A stretch of 64,000 nt of DNA from contig NC_045138.2 in assembly GCF_008831285.2 (NCBI RefSeq), positions 33,970,769 to 34,034,768 on the forward strand, in the 5' to 3' direction. Within the stretch, counting starts at the first letter, position 1. Each line of letters starts with the position of its first letter. Made by a program: the position numbers and the translations under genes. The notes beneath the pieces are model-generated. The model worked only from the letters and a program-made list of their open reading frames with translations, was not told the origin of the DNA and made no database searches. Positions 33,802-45,269 of this stretch are shown here, piece after piece. This stretch comes from Nymphaea colorata. Lineage: Eukaryota > Streptophyta > Magnoliopsida > Nymphaeales > Nymphaeaceae.

Positions 33802-36800
33802 CCCTTACGTCCCTTTTATAGCCTTTTCCATTAAATGATAAGAGTTAAAAAAAAGGAAGGTAATCGCAACAGGCAATTTCAACGTCCTCGCTTTCTTTTA
33901 ATTTCAGCTTTCCTTTCTCTTCTTCAACGTCAATCTCTCTCCGTCCCTCGATCCTTCGAGCTCTCTTCTCTCGTATCTCGATTCTGCGAGAGGCGCAGCT
34001 GTCTGGGGGCACCTGCAACCAGCGACGCACCGGAACCATGGTAAGAGCTCTCTCTCTCTCTCTCGACGCTAGAAATCCTCTTCCTCCACCCTCTGCTTCA
34101 AGGCGGAGGGTTTCTGAATCCAGGGGAAACCCTCTGCCTCTGAAACACTCTCAAGCGGAGGGTTTCAGAGTTTAGAGAAAACCCTCTGCCTGGAGGCAAG
34201 GGTTTCCTCTGCAAATCCTCTGCCACGAGGCAGAGGGGTTGAAAGAGTTTCCTTGAAACTTTCTCTTCGAGGTGGAGGATTTTTCAGAAAAATCCTCCGT
34301 ACCCACTCGAGATATGCTTATGGGGCTCTACCTATTAACGATGGGCATATAATAGACGGCGTCCTCAAGGCATAGCCTCAGCTCGAGGGCCTATTACTTA
34401 AGTTTCCCCATGGTTAATCAAAGAGATTCATAAAGCTCATTTCTGTCAAGTCAATTGTTAAATAAGTGAAAATGTACTGTTTTACCATCCAATAAGAGAA
34501 TCCAACTAATGAGTGAATTTTTTCAAAGTCTGTTGGTTTTCAATATTTTGGAACCCACTTTCCAATAAGGTTTCTCAAATTTGTTTTTTTTGTTGTTACC
34601 TTAGAAATCTTGATTTTAGAAAGTTCTAATTTCATGAGTAGAGGTGATCTCTTGAGCAGTATACCAATCTATGGTCGAGAGCTATTCTTTTGTTAGGAAT
34701 CTCTAAAAATTCAACTCGGGCTTCATCACTGTGGCATGTCTACATGAAGGTATATCTTTATTTACCTTTAATATTTCCTTGAGGAATGGGAGAAATTTCA
34801 AGTTCTTGCTATCAGTTGGCTGAAAGGAATTTTGAAAGACCTTCGATATGAGCAATGAGGAGAAGTTCAATGAAGTTGAGAAAGCTTGGGAAAGGATATT
34901 ACATTGACTTTTGACAATCAGGCATTTGCAAGGATTCAACAATGAAATACTATGAGAAGAAACCCTCATATTCCATAAGATTCTGACAGGATATCAAAAA
35001 AAAAAAAAAGCACCTAAAGGAAGGGGGGCTGGGGGATTTCTCTACTGTCATTGAGCTGAAGGTGATGGAATGAGGTTCCTTCAGACCAACCTCCAAAGTG
35101 CTAAAATGAAAAAGAAGAAGGAAAAGGGAGCACCAAGAGTGGGAGCAGGGAATTTCTCTACTGTCACTGAGCTGAAGGTGATGGAATGAGTTTCCTCTAT
35201 GCAAACCTCAAAAGTGCTTATAAAAAAAAAACATGTGGGGGCACCAAGACGGAGGATTTCTGTACTATCACTGAGCTGAAGGTGATGGCATGGGCTTCCT
35301 TGCGTGGGGATTTCTCTACTGTCACTAAGCTGAAGGTGATGGAATGAGATTTCTCCAAGCAAACGTCGTAAGTGCTTTCAAAAAAATAAAAAAGGCATGA
35401 AGAGGGGGGGATTTTTCTCTACTGTCACTAAGCTGAAGGTGATGGAGTGGTCTATCCTCCAAGCAAACCTCGTAAGTGCTTAAAAAAACAAAAAATGAAA
35501 AAAAAAGGATACCTGTCAGGAATTATAAAGATATGGGGGCCAAAATCTCAAGTATCAATTGCAAAAATCTTTTGCACATGCGAGATTTCAAGTCAATGTT
35601 TACTCCTTTTTTGTGCTTTTCTATGAGGCTGAGAATTTCTCCTTTATGTTCATGTCCTAGAGATGTAAAGAGTTCCTTTTAAGAAGCTTGATAGCATCGC
35701 CTTGAGGTACATCTTAATACCCATGAAATATTATGGGTGAACGAGAATATCTCCTGCACACAAACAGTTGCACTCACAAAGCTCAAGTTGAAATTCTTAG
35801 AGAAATAAAGTTGTGATCAGATTAGATATTGCTCACCTTTTGCTCATGAAAAAGTGTAAGCAAAGTTTTCAAACAAAATTCATCCCCCTAGTGTTATTGT
35901 TGCATCGAACTATTTTTCCCACAATTAACCGTTTGCTGTCTCACCAAAGTAGGATCAAACCTAAGACTCTTTGTTCTTACTAGAGTATTAAATCATAACC
36001 TTCTTTGTTCTTACTAGAGTATTAAATCATAACCTTCATTTCATTGAAATTAATGACAACACCCTGATGCTTGAAGGGGTCCTTGATGAGAAGCAACCAT
36101 GTGTTTTTCACTTCAAGAAAAAATGCTTTCTTTGGAGGTTTGAGGGGAGGGGAATGGAAGAGAGATGGCCAATTAGTTTTGCAGGACACCTTCAGTTTAG
36201 GAGGTGCGGGAAAGAACATTTTTTTTTGTGACCCTTCCTCTTCTTAACTTCTCTTGTGGCAGACTGAAATTAGTGGAGTTTGGTTTAGTTTGGGATTAAA
36301 TTTAGGCCATGCTTGGCTGTGTCTGTATATTGGGGTTTCTGGGAAAGGGAAATTTTCTTGGGTGGTTTCTCCATTTTTCAGGGTCTACAATCTGCCAAAA
36401 AACTTCTCAAATTTGGGTCTCCCCTCTCCCCCCGCCCTCTCTCTCTCTATTTCTCCATGGTATTGATTTCCATCTTCACGTGAGTATTGCTCTCTTGTCA
36501 TATTCAATATTTTTTTCTGGTTGGAAAATCTTTATTATTTTTTTATGTGCATTTGTGCTTCTTCTCCTTACTTGCCATGTTCATCTCTCCTTCTCTCCCT
36601 CTTCTTTTCAGCATATGGGGTGCTGGTCTTTTAGGTGGTGATTATTCTTTGTTATCATGTCCACATATTGTTCAGCTAGTTTGCATTTCCACTTGTTTAA
36701 TATTGAAGCAACGTTCACTGCTAGGCTCTTATGGGCTTCCCTCGATTGACAATGAAAAAGTAAGTATTACAAGTTCTTCTTGGTAGACAATATTTGTGTG

Positions 36801-38490
36801 TTTTACAATTCACACATACACATAAAAGCACGTAATTATTGTTGCAAGGTGTATGCATGTATTCTTGTAATTATTGTCACTGCAGAACCTGACCCTGTAT
36901 CTGTCTTTGCAGTATTTTCCATCTGTTGGCTACACAGTTCTTGACATTGTTGTTGATTGTTTTCCATCTGTAAGCATCGTGGATGTTGGTTTTATCTGAT
37001 TTGATAGTAACATGGTATCTGCTCAACATTTGCAAGGGTTTGTTTGCAATGATCTGTTACTGTATCTAATTTGCTGACCTCATCATTTCTTGGTATCGTG
37101 TCTAGACTGTTTCTATAATGTGGATTTCATATTTCATGCATGACCTTACCATACATCAACTCAGACTTTGTGTACTTCTCTGCATGTTCTGTTTTCCTGG
37201 AACCTTCTTCAAGGCACTTAATTATCTAGGTGCCTTGTTTTCCATCCATTTGACTTTTTTTTTTTTTTGAGCTTGTGGTGTTTTGGGCATGCTTGGTTCT
37301 GAATAGACATCAGTATTTGATTATAGTATAGTTCTAATTTTTGTAGACCTTTATTGTTCCAAGTTCCTAACGTCCTTATGTTTTGACAAATATGGCTTTC
37401 ATCTTTTCCTTTGATTTTCTAGAATTTAAATGTGCCTGAATATTTTGTTGTTACTTTTACTTATACATTCTTCCGTTAGTTTTGAATCTTATTGAATGAG
37501 TTGCCTCTGGTAAGAATATCACTTTTCCAAAGATTTAATTTTGTAATAATTTGGAGTGTTCATAATTTGTTAGACATATGTTCAGTTTTTCACAAAGAAA
37601 GCCCACAAAATTTCAGGATTTTTTGAACTTCCAGTCATTTTTGATAGATTTTTAAGCTATTCACTGTTTTTGATTCTCACGAACCAAAATTCTGAAAACC
37701 AAAATCAATTCTCACTTTTTTAATTGTATCTATTTAAGAGATTTTCAATTCTACTTTTTTTGAGTGTTTTGTCAAATTTTATAGTTTTTATTTTATTTTT
37801 ATATTGAGGAAAATTTCTGCTCAACCACACATGAAAAGTTGTGAAGAAAGGGATTAGGAGCATTCTATCATTTCTTTCTGTGCTTCAATGTACGAGTGCA
37901 TGAAAAAGGAGATTTTTTAAGTTGAAGATTTATCTGGAAGGCAACATGAGCCATTAATCATGTATCTTGTATGACATATGGATGTGGCCAACATCTTTGT
38001 ATGCAGTGTATTTTGATATGAGGAAAATTGCTGGCCAATGAAGCTCAACCAAGAGGTTGTGAAGAAATGGATTAGGAGCATTTTATCATTTCTTCCTGTG
38101 TATTGTTCCTGTTGCAGTTGCTTTGCTGGACAACAGTTGCTTTGCTGGAGGTACCGTTGAAATTTCTTGGGAAACGGAAGGAATCTGAATATGGCCAGTG
38201 TTGAAATGACACTCACATATTTCCCTTAGGCCAGTGTTCTTGTGTTGTGATCACCTTAAGACTTCGTCTAGCAAGATTTGTTTTTGAGCTTCATTCGAGT
38301 GCTTTGTAGATTAGAAGAAATCAAATGTTCAGGGTAGAGGTCTATAAAATCTCTCCAAAAGGGGACAATGAGATCCATTCCCTTCCTTTGAAACTTCTTC
38401 CAGAGCTTCCAACGTTTCATCTTGGTGATGAAGCCTTGAAGCCCATATCCTCTTGCCTATTCTCACGTCCTTAATTTCTTAGCATCCCAG
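33802..38490. repeat. Segmental duplication, copy 2
   Basis: Direct-orientation partner of 23141-27735. It keeps the GC-rich leader-like block (about 33890-34330), the minisatellite (about 35030-35490) and the exon-like remnants (about 36640-36770 and 36913-36969). It contains a 133-bp segment (36215-36347) missing from copy 1. Similarity stops near 38490, about 0.8 kb before a truncated receptor-kinase pseudogene. Confidence 0.9.
36913..36969 (+). pseudogene. Exon-like remnant resembling RRP40 (copy 2)
   Basis: Same splice-bordered 57-base stretch as at 26139-26195, with I-to-T and G-to-D changes relative to that copy. Each copy keeps a family-like residue the other has lost (T here, G there), so both may descend from a more RRP40-like ancestor. 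This is weak evidence from a short segment. Confidence 0.3.
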
Positions 38491-39267
38491 TTTCAGAAGA
38501 CCTTACTTTAGTCAAATTTGCATGTTATCGTTAATAAATGGCAAGGGTGGCTTAGTTTCAGCAAAAGACAGGTCCAAACCTTTCTTTATTGTTAGAACAT
38601 ATGGGAAGCATGACCGAACATCAAAAAATTTTCTTCCTCCCATGATGAACATCAGCCGCCAAGAACAATAGAAACGTCTCAGATATTTGCCTTCTCAACT
38701 TTCTTAATATATAAATGCTCCATCAAGTGAATACCAACCAACAATACTCAAATTTATTTTCCCTTTGGTCTATAATTTTTGTATACATCCACGTTATTGA
38801 AAGCGCAAAAGAATAACAATTTCTTTATTTGTATCATTTACCTATACAAATCAATAAATTAAATAAATGGATGTTCAATTGTTGGAGACGAAAGCCATAA
38901 GTCGACGGTTGGAGCTACCCGATGATTGCAGGCAACTGGATGAAACCATTGTGCCAGTTGCACTTCCAAATGCATGATCACATGGGGACTTAGCAGGCTG
39001 GCCCTTGTATATCAGCTACACATTCGCCATACTGATCCCTTGGCAGGGTGCACTTGCGCTGCAAGAGAAGTCAAAAGTCAAGTGCCACTTGAGTTGCTGA
39101 CGTTCCCTTGATGTTCTTGTATATTACATTGGAAATCTTGACTCCAAAATTCTGCAAAATGCCAATAAATTAATAGCCACTTTTACCAACATTAGCAGCA
39201 TTTGATGTTAATCTTAAAATGAAAATCTTTTAACCCCCTTTTCTTCTATCTGATTTCTGTTGTGCAG

Positions 39268-40348
39268 ATCCCAGTAAACGCACAGAATTTACATGGGAGC
39301 AACTTTATAGAATCATCACACGGGTGGCTAGAGGACTTGTCTATCTATATGAGGATTCCCGTCTCACAGTTATTCATAGAGATGTGAAACCCAGCAACAT
39401 TTTATTAGATGACAATATGAATCCTAAAATTGCAGACTTTGGGTTGGCGAGGCTTCTCCTCATTGACCAAACACATCAAGATACCAGCAAAGTTGTGGGT
39501 ACATAGTAAGATGATTCCTCTCATTCAATTCAGTTTTTTTTCCCCCCCGTACATGGACCTAACGCATGAACTTGGATAGGAGCTTCCAACTGCTATGTAA
39601 CTTGCCATTTTTTTTGCAGCCCAATATTGAAATGATTTGAAGTGCCATAAAAGACCAAGTTATTTCAAAAAAGAAATGACATGCATTCACATTTTAATTA
39701 TCTTTTCTGATTAAGAAGCATTTCTAAAATTATCTTTACTTCAAGGACCCTGATGCTTTGTAACAGGAAATTTTCTTTTTCTAATATTCAGTTTCACCGA
39801 ATGGTAATAATACGTGGTCTTTCTTTTATCAGTGGATACATGTCACCAGAGTATGCAATGCATGGCAAATTTTCTGTAAAGTCAGATGTCTATAGCTTTG
39901 GAGTATTGCTGCTAGAGATTGTGAGCGGTAAGAGGAACATGGCATTCCAAGAATTAGGCGATCAAGATCTTTTGAGCTATGTGTCTTCCAAGAATTACTT
40001 GATACCATAAGAAAATATTATTCCAGAGAATGAAATTTTATATGTGAGAAGACCTGGATACTCTGGTCAGAGGGCAGAGCATTGGAGTTGGTCGATCCTA
40101 AACAGTTGGAGTCATGTCCAAGGGCAGAAATATTGAGGTGCATTCACATTGGTTTACTCTGCGTGCAAGAGGATCCAGATGATAGGCCAACTATGTCGTC
40201 TATTCTTCTTATGCTTAATAGCACATCTGCAACACTTCAAAAGCCGTCAAGCCCAGCATTAGTGTTGGACAGAAGCAGAGGCTTATGGATTCTAAATGCA
40301 AGCAGCTCAGATATTTTAGAGTACGAATCCAAGGCGAGTGATGATTGA
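39268..40348 (+). pseudogene. Truncated cysteine-rich-type receptor-like kinase (kinase C-lobe only)
   Basis: Three exons are recognisable: 39268-39505, 39833-39980 and 40049-40348. The first holds the catalytic loop HRDVKPSNILLD and ADFGLARL. The second holds the activation-segment end [20 protein letters not shown] and EIVSGKRN. The last holds [12 protein letters not shown] and [20 protein letters not shown] through a normal C-terminus ending KASDD. The order and exon pattern are those of DUF26/CRK or related S-domain kinases. No glycine loop, VAIK lysine, transmembrane segment or ectodomain was found upstream, although 0.8 kb of unrelated sequence precedes it. The second donor (GTGTCT, 68-nt intron) is weak; without splicing the frame stops at 40008-40010. 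It cannot be an active kinase and is called a 5'-truncated pseudogene. Confidence 0.82.
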
Positions 40349-41830
40349 CATGTTTGTCGCAAATTAGGGATCTTACTGTCTGTGGATTTGGAGGTTATCA
40401 AGCCTGAAGTTAAAATAAATTGTTCTGGTTTTTCAGCTTGTGCCACTCATTATGCAAAAATCTCCATTTGGGTTCAAAATGTCTTTCAAGTTTGGGTGTT
40501 CTTTGCCAACTCAAGATTATCATAGCTTTCAGCTTTCTACCTTGAGTTGTAAAGTCTATTCTGTAAGGGTTTAGAATACCTGCCCATGAATAAATATGTT
40601 ATTTGAATATTTGGATTACTATTTGCATTAGTATCATCATGTGAAGTTGGATTCACTTCCAGTCCAATCAAAACCTAATCTTGATGCGATTGTTACGTGC
40701 AAAATGACCATTAATTTTCATGTCGCTCATTATGCTTTCTTTATAAAATCCAGTTACAGAACAAATTATTTCAAGAGATTCAACTATAATCTGTCAGAGC
40801 TGTTCAGAACCTTGTCTAAACTTAATCCAATGGCTGTACTTTGGGTTCAAGTTCATATGTGCTGAAATCTGGCCCAGGAACAGTTCGATTTGCCTCCTTA
40901 GTGCTAGCACCCTGCAGGGCTGCAAGAATGATATTTCTGATCGAGTTGTCCTTATAATCTGATTATATTCATGACCTCATTTTTATCAGGTAACATGTAA
41001 GAGAAACCGAATCTTGTCTATAATATGGTCCATAAAAGGTTAATGGCAGTAAAGATGTATCTTATTCCCAAATTTCCCCAGAGATATGTATACATTTGTA
41101 TTATACTCGTCATCCTAGATCATCGATCTAATGTGGCAAGAAAATCTGCACATCAAATTCTGTCGTTATTCAAACTAAGGGGTTTTAGGGCAAGCACGTG
41201 ATCTATATTGGAGATACTCCGGGAAGATTCTGATCGTTAAACCCATAAAATCTCGGATGCTGCAGAGGACGATATCATCCTAGATCATCAGAAGTAATCA
41301 AGTGCCCCCATGGTTCTGAGCAGACCAGTGTTTCTTTTCACTAGTGCTGAAAATATATCAGTTTGAATGATAACCAGATTGCAAATGATCAAATTAGATC
41401 AATATTTAAAATTGATTTTGCTTTAATAGATGCAAGATTTAATCTGGTTGCAATTTTCACATGAAGAGCGGATTCTCTTTATCACTTTTTATAATTTTGG
41501 TTCTTTTTTTTTTTGACCATTTTGTTAGAATGTTCTTACATACAATTCAACTAGATTTAATCACACTTATTCAAATTTAGATCTAATCGTAGTATTTTTT
41601 GAAACTTGGGTTGGAACTCAGCAAGAACTAACTAGTCAGCAGAATTTGACAGCCCAAGTCAAAATTGGGTGCCAGCTTTGAGTTCAGGTTTGGTGATGTT
41701 GATGGACGGTATCAAATGCAAGAGAGGTAAAATCTAGATATTCCGAGAAATTTATTTTCTTCATTTTTAGCTTTCAATTCTTATTCTAATTAAGCACGAC
41801 TCCTGGAAAAGCTTTGCAGCTAGGAATAAC
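40349..41830. other. Intergenic after the kinase pseudogene
   Basis: Starts with what would be the kinase 3' UTR. No other gene, RNA or clear repeat was seen. Confidence 0.4.
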
Positions 41831-41839
41831 ACGAGACGA

Positions 41840-42080
41840 GTTTGACCCGAAGTCAGTCCACTGGTGCCCGATCCCTACAAGATCACACATCTCATAGATT
41901 TATTTCCAAACGCAGAGAGGATCCAAACCTTGAGGAAATTTTGTAGGCTTATATGCATCTCAACTTTTTATATGGATCAACTCACAACCTCGCCCCCTTT
42001 TTCCTGGTGGGCAACAGTCTATCCAAGGTTGCAGCACTTGGCCAGACTTGTAGATAAATCCTTGTATTTAGATGTCAGCA
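41840..42080. repeat. Diverged dispersed repeat, partner near 45625-45760
   Basis: Shared phrases include gatttatttccaaacgcaga-type flank, aggcttatatgcatctcaac and catatggac-like continuations, ending in cctggtgggcaaca versus cgtggtgggcagca. Identity is patchy and neither copy has visible termini. Confidence 0.5.
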
Positions 42081-42199
42081 TTGATCATGAATTATGAGAA
42101 GAATTTTTTCATTGTGTTCCTGATACGATGAAAATTAGGTAGGACTCCAACCCAGCAGGCATAGTAGACATACCTGCAGAGCTAATTAATATGTGATCA

Positions 42200-43152
42200 C
42201 GAAATAACACTTTTATAATAGTCAGTCGAGAAAGAGTCAGATGATGTGCTCCGTCAATAGCTTGATCTTCATTCCACCAAGGGTCCTTCAAGACAATATG
42301 ATTTTTGGTCATATAACAAGCATCAGACCTCTAAAAGGGTGTCAAAATCTCTGACATTCAAGTCTTTCCAATTCATGGTCTTTCCGATTCACGATTGAGT
42401 TACAAGGGAAGAGTTGAATGAAAATGACTTTAGCTGCTAGAGATGAGAGAATTCCAGACCCTTCCAAAGGCTTGATGCCTGTTGTATAACTAAAATGTTC
42501 ATATAATTTTACTGTCACTTAATGACCATATATGTACATATTCAAGGAACCATTCTCTGAACAGGTGTGATCATGGTTCATATTGCCTCGTTGGACCTAT
42601 GGTCGAACCCAGGGATGCTAGGCGCGGATCTTCTCTGTGGGACTATATGTTATGTTTATGCCGGCAATCTTTATACTCAAATCAATCTAATAGCAAAAAA
42701 GTATGTAATTAAATGAAAAAAAAAAACAAGAAGAAATGATGAACCATACATATAACATAAAATTCTTTAAGAAAACCAACTGAAGGAGCACCTTCGCCGT
42801 CTGCCACACATTCGCAAGCCTGGGATTGAAAAAACTTGAGGTCACTCTTTGCAGAGCTCAGTAGGGACACTGAGATTTGTCCTTCAACAATCAAATTTAA
42901 AGAAAAAAATACACCTAAGAAGAAAAGATACCACAAATAATATTTTGGGCAATAGTAGACGTAGAAGTAAAAAAACTCATGTTTCAATGTGTCGATAACA
43001 AGTATGGTAATTTTAGGTTTTAATATGATTATTGGCATCAAATGTTATCTAATATTTGGCACTACCAGCTGTACTGCCCAAAGTTTCGGTTATTCGTATC
43101 TAAATTTCACTAAGTTGTGCTTCATTTATGAAAATAAAGTTGGCGAAAGACC
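42200..43152. repeat. Family A repeat, copy 2
   Basis: Matches copy 1 from gagaaagagtcagatgatgt (inverted partner of the gatcaagctattgatagagc block) through the terminal block tgtcgataacaagtatggta to gcgaaagaccc. It lacks the 20664-20732 hairpin. Its right end abuts the large palindrome at 43153. Confidence 0.7.
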
Positions 43153-44212
43153 CATTAACTGTTGAAATTTTAAACTTTAATTAGAAATCATTAAATTTTA
43201 AACTTTAATTAGAAGTCATTTGACAACAGTCTCATGAATTACTCCCAAAAATTGGATAGATTCAGTCAACTCCATTTTGTGAGGTAAAATCATGGAATAG
43301 TAACGTGTTACTATTATCAAACGGCCCTTAAGGGTCACAAGTTAAATACAAATTGAAAATTATCAATGCATAAATGAGGCAATTTGACTCAATTATGCCA
43401 AACATTTTAGGCAAAACAAAGGAAGTTTCATACCACGAAGCAAAATAAAGTAAAAACTTGCACCAATCAAAATTAGAAATGAGACGAACAAAATAAAAAA
43501 GAAGCAAAGAGTGAAAAGCAACTAACCCGTGAAAAGAAGAACGAAGAAAGTATTGAAGCAGAAATCTTCGAAACTAGTACGACATAAAAATAGAAATGAC
43601 TAAAGGAGGAAATCAAGGAAGCGTAAGCAAACTATAGTGAACAAGTTCTCGTAATAAAAACAGCTGTGAATGGTCTGATGCTATCAAAACAACTGTTAAA
43701 GATCTTTATTACGAGAACTTGTTCACTATAGTTTGCTTACGCTTCATCGATTTCCTCCTTTAGTCATTTCTATTTTTATGTCGTACTAGTTTCGAAGATT
43801 TCTGCTTCAATACTTTCTTAGTTCTTCTTTTCACGGTTTAGTTGCTTTTCACTCCTTGCTTCTTTTTTATTTTGTTCGTCGCATTTCTAATTTTGATTGG
43901 TGCAAGTTTTTACTTTATTTTGCTTCATGGTATGAAACTTCCTTTGTTTTGCCTAAAATGTTTGGCACAATTGCGTCAAATTGCCTTGTTTATGCATTGA
44001 TAGTCTGCAATTTTTATTCAACTTGTCACCCTTAAGGACCGTTTGATGATGGTAACACCTTACTGTTTCATGAATTTACCTCACAAAATGGAGTTGACTG
44101 AATCTATCCAATTTTTGGGAGTAATTCATGAGTTACTGTTGTCAAATGACTTCTAATTAAAGTTTAAAATTTAATGATTTCTAATTAAAGTTTAAAAGTT
44201 AAACAGTTAATG
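43153..44212. mobile_element. Large palindrome / foldback element (about 506-bp arms)
   Basis: The left arm, 43153-43658 (starting cattaactgtt), and the right arm, 43705-44212 (ending aacagttaatg), are reverse complements along their whole length with scattered mismatches, mostly clustered in the outer half. The 46-nt spacer is 43659-43704. Near each outer end is a direct repeat of aaactttaattagaa. No coding frame was recognised. No clear target-site duplication flanks it (left gaaagacc, right ccactcgg). It fits a foldback transposon or MITE, or an inverted duplication formed during repair. Confidence 0.9.
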
Positions 44213-45265
44213 CCACTCGGCAGCTAGAGATCAGGGAGTTCGAGACTCTTCTAGAGGTCAGATGCCTGTTATATATAATATAACTGAAATGTTCATATAT
44301 TTTTACATATTTGAGAAGCCATTTTCTAAACAGCTGTGAATGGTCTGAACGAGGCTGCTGCCATTCATATTGCCCTGTTGGACCTATGGTCGAACCCAAT
44401 GGTTGAAGATCAAGCTATTGATAGAGCACATCACACAGGGCAAACACATCATGTCACTGTTTTTCGATTGACTATTAGATCACATCAAGGATTTATCATG
44501 AAGCATGACCAAGCTCATTTCCCACAATTTACAATGGACATGAAAATTGATGGAAACCCGAGGAAAGGGATTCCAGGCACAGATCTTCTCTGTGGGACTA
44601 TAGGTTATGTTTATGCCGGCAATCTTTATACTCAAATCAATCTAATAGCAAGAAGGTATGTAACTAAAATCACAAAAAAAAAACCGAGTATAAATGTTGA
44701 GAACAAAGTGAAGGTTGCCTTCACCATCTGCCATACATTCACAAACCTGGGACTGAAAAAACTTGAGGTCACCCTTTGCAAAGCTCAGTAGGGACACTGA
44801 GATTTGTTCTTCAACAATCAAATTTAAAGAAAAAATACATCTGAGAAGAAAAGATACCACAAATCATATATTTTAGGCAACAGTAGGCGTACAAGTTAAA
44901 ACACTCAAGTTTCAATGTGTCGATAACAAGGATGGTAATTTTAGGTTTTAATATTAGTGTTGACATCAAATGTTGTCTAATATTTAGCACTACCAGATGT
45001 ACTGCCCAAAGTTCGATTATTCATATCCAAATTTTCCAAAGTTGTGCTTCATTGAATAAAATAGATTTGGCGAAAGATCCCTCACATCCACCATTGTCAT
45101 AAACTTAGGTAATTGAAAATATAGCGCTAGTATTGGGGCGTGAAATGAATCAAATTTGAAAGCTATATGTAAGTAAAAAAGCTTGTGTCTTGATGTATTT
45201 GAAAATAAAGATGGACATTTTAGGATTTAATATTAATACATGCCACCTAAGTAGCTAGGCATACC
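44213..45265. repeat. Family A repeat, copy 3
   Basis: Begins near gcagctagagatcagggag and matches copy 1 through the atggtcgaacccaatgg, caagctattgatagagcac and cagatcttctctgtgggact blocks to gcgaaagatccctcac at about 45085. A further decayed terminal block follows at about 45170-45265. The frame 44408-44700 encodes an unrecognised peptide and is not called as a gene. Confidence 0.7.
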
Positions 45266-45269
45266 AATA

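Noticed and set aside
23369-38216. A functional gene spanning each segmental duplicate
   Set aside because: Only isolated exon-like fragments are open, and no continuous set of exons with consistent phase could be assembled.
43153-44212. LTR retrotransposon or solo-LTR pair
   Set aside because: The arms are inverted, not direct, with no primer-binding site, polypurine tract or gag/pol frames.
44336-44791. 151-codon frame in family A copy 3
   Set aside because: The equivalent region in copies 1 and 2 is broken, no family is recognised, and it lies in a dispersed repeat.
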